Shown: in pieces, positions 63,271 to 64,000 of the stretch
Layout of the letters: every line of letters starts with the position of its first letter
Position numbering within the stretch: position 1 is the first letter of the stretch
Assembly (NCBI GenBank): GCA_020310875.1
Contig: CM035407.1
Coordinates: 200,974,153-201,038,152, forward strand
Direction: 5' to 3'
Origin: Ceratopteris richardii
Lineage: Eukaryota > Streptophyta > Polypodiopsida > Polypodiales > Pteridaceae
Length of the DNA: 64,000 nt
Notes under the pieces: generated by a model
Told to the model about the DNA's origin: nothing
The model's database searches: none
Seen by the model: only the letters and a program-made list of their open reading frames with translations
Made by a program: the position numbers and the translations under genes

Positions 63271-63666
63271 TGTTAACGACATGATTAACCCTATACCATT
63301 TCCATTTGTATCAGCATGAGAGCATATTTTGTATCCAGAAGGCACTCTATTCCCAGTTTATTTGCATTTTAAATTGTATCTCTTTTGTATTTGGGTACCT
63401 TGTCATTTGCTTCTACCAATGTATTCATTCTCCTTCAAGGGGAATTATCCCACATGTGATGTACTTTGGAAACCCCCTCCCAAATGTATATAAGGAGGGC
63501 CTCTCCCCCCATTTGTACTTGGCTAGAAGCTTAAGGAGCCTACTCCATACTCTAGGCAAGCTCACTCTAATCCATGTGAGTTTTCCCATTTCATGGTCTA
63601 CCACAGTCTTTCATTTTGTGAGTACACTCTTCTTTTCATTTTGCCTCTATGCATATACTCTCTACA
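63271..63666 (+). repeat. 5' LTR of a further LTR element (element E)
   Basis: Starts TGTTAACGAC exactly where copia B homology ends and finishes CTCTACA. It is followed by TTGTATCAGAGTGC, close to the initiator tRNA-Met primer-binding site. A TATA-like TGTATATAAGG lies at about 63484-63494. With no second LTR in the window the ends rest on these signs. The element would be nested in copia B and run off the right edge. Confidence 0.65.
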
Positions 63667-64000
63667 TTGTATCAGAGTGCTAGGTGGAGGTCTTCGTGGT
63701 GCATTTGGGGGTGATGGTGGTGCTTGAGTTTTGGTGGTTTGGCTTTCTCCTCATTGAGAGAAGTTGTTGGTAGCAACATTTATTCTTTAGGGCCTCATTT
63801 TGACCATTTGCCCACCCTCCCACCCTTCTTCTTCACCAATTTATTCACCCTTTACCCCATTTTCGCCTCCCTCGCTCCCTCTTTGTGGATTGAGTGTGAT
63901 ATTTTGTCATTTTGAAAAAAAATTATGCAGAGTTGGTAGTGGTTCTCATTATTGATAGTGTTAATAAACACTTTCATGTGAAATCGCATAATTTTTCCCA
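63667..64000 (+). other. Element E primer-binding site and leader
   Basis: The primer-binding site lies at 63667-63680 and is followed by 320 bp of leader. No gag frame is recognisable before the window ends. Confidence 0.5.

Overview
The window is plant nuclear DNA, from a vascular plant with a large, retrotransposon-rich genome. The evidence is LTR retrotransposons of the Ty3/gypsy and Ty1/copia types primed by tRNA-Asp and initiator tRNA-Met, plus a TRIM, hAT and LINE remnants and a host gene with plant-type introns. I cannot name the species. No bacterial, CRISPR or organellar features were seen.

Layout. (1) 1-11226, minus strand: the 5' part of one host gene, a WD40 protein of the EIPR1/TSSC1 family. 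Four exons can be read (11191-11226, 2092-2175, 1341-1473, 1132-1237) with matching splice sites and phases; the gene runs off the left edge. Its 9-kb intron 1 holds a complete TRIM, hAT and LINE remnants, long GA/CT tracts and several tandem duplications. Intron 4 holds a foldback element and a LINE fragment. (2) 11227-13434: upstream flank. (3) 13647-30294, minus: Ty3/gypsy element 1 (16.6 kb). It has a gag-pol reading frame with one premature stop and a second, uninterrupted 1370-aa ORF between pol and the 3' LTR. It lies in a short non-LTR retroposon. (4) 30336-31200: 5' end of a copia element (copia C), ending at a TATATG-type hexamer array. (5) 32040-50758, minus: copia A, inserted in that array (TSD TGTAT) and itself split by Ty3/gypsy element 2 (35976-49537, TSD ATTGC). 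Element 2 has LTRs identical by eye and one open 3102-codon gag-pol frame. (6) 51013-51300: an older plus-strand relative of element 1's second ORF. (7) 52876-63270, plus: degenerate copia B, split by copia D (54342-60321, TSD AAAAC) and then by a new LTR element that starts at 63271 and leaves the window.

The most unusual content is in the two gypsy elements. Their polyprotein carries two retropepsin-like domains (one before RT, one after integrase), two tandem H2C2 integrase zinc-binding modules and a C-terminal tail with repeated W-V-P-K motifs. Element 1 adds a large ORF2 with a good splice acceptor just upstream, and both elements keep a GTAAGA donor next to the primer-binding site. Both leaders hold minisatellites built on the palindromic core TCGCGAT, with different unit sequences. 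Other points of note are a tRNA-like pol III promoter in the TRIM LTR and an antisense 5S rRNA-like segment in the copia D leader.

All family assignments come from reading motifs by eye. No database search was run.
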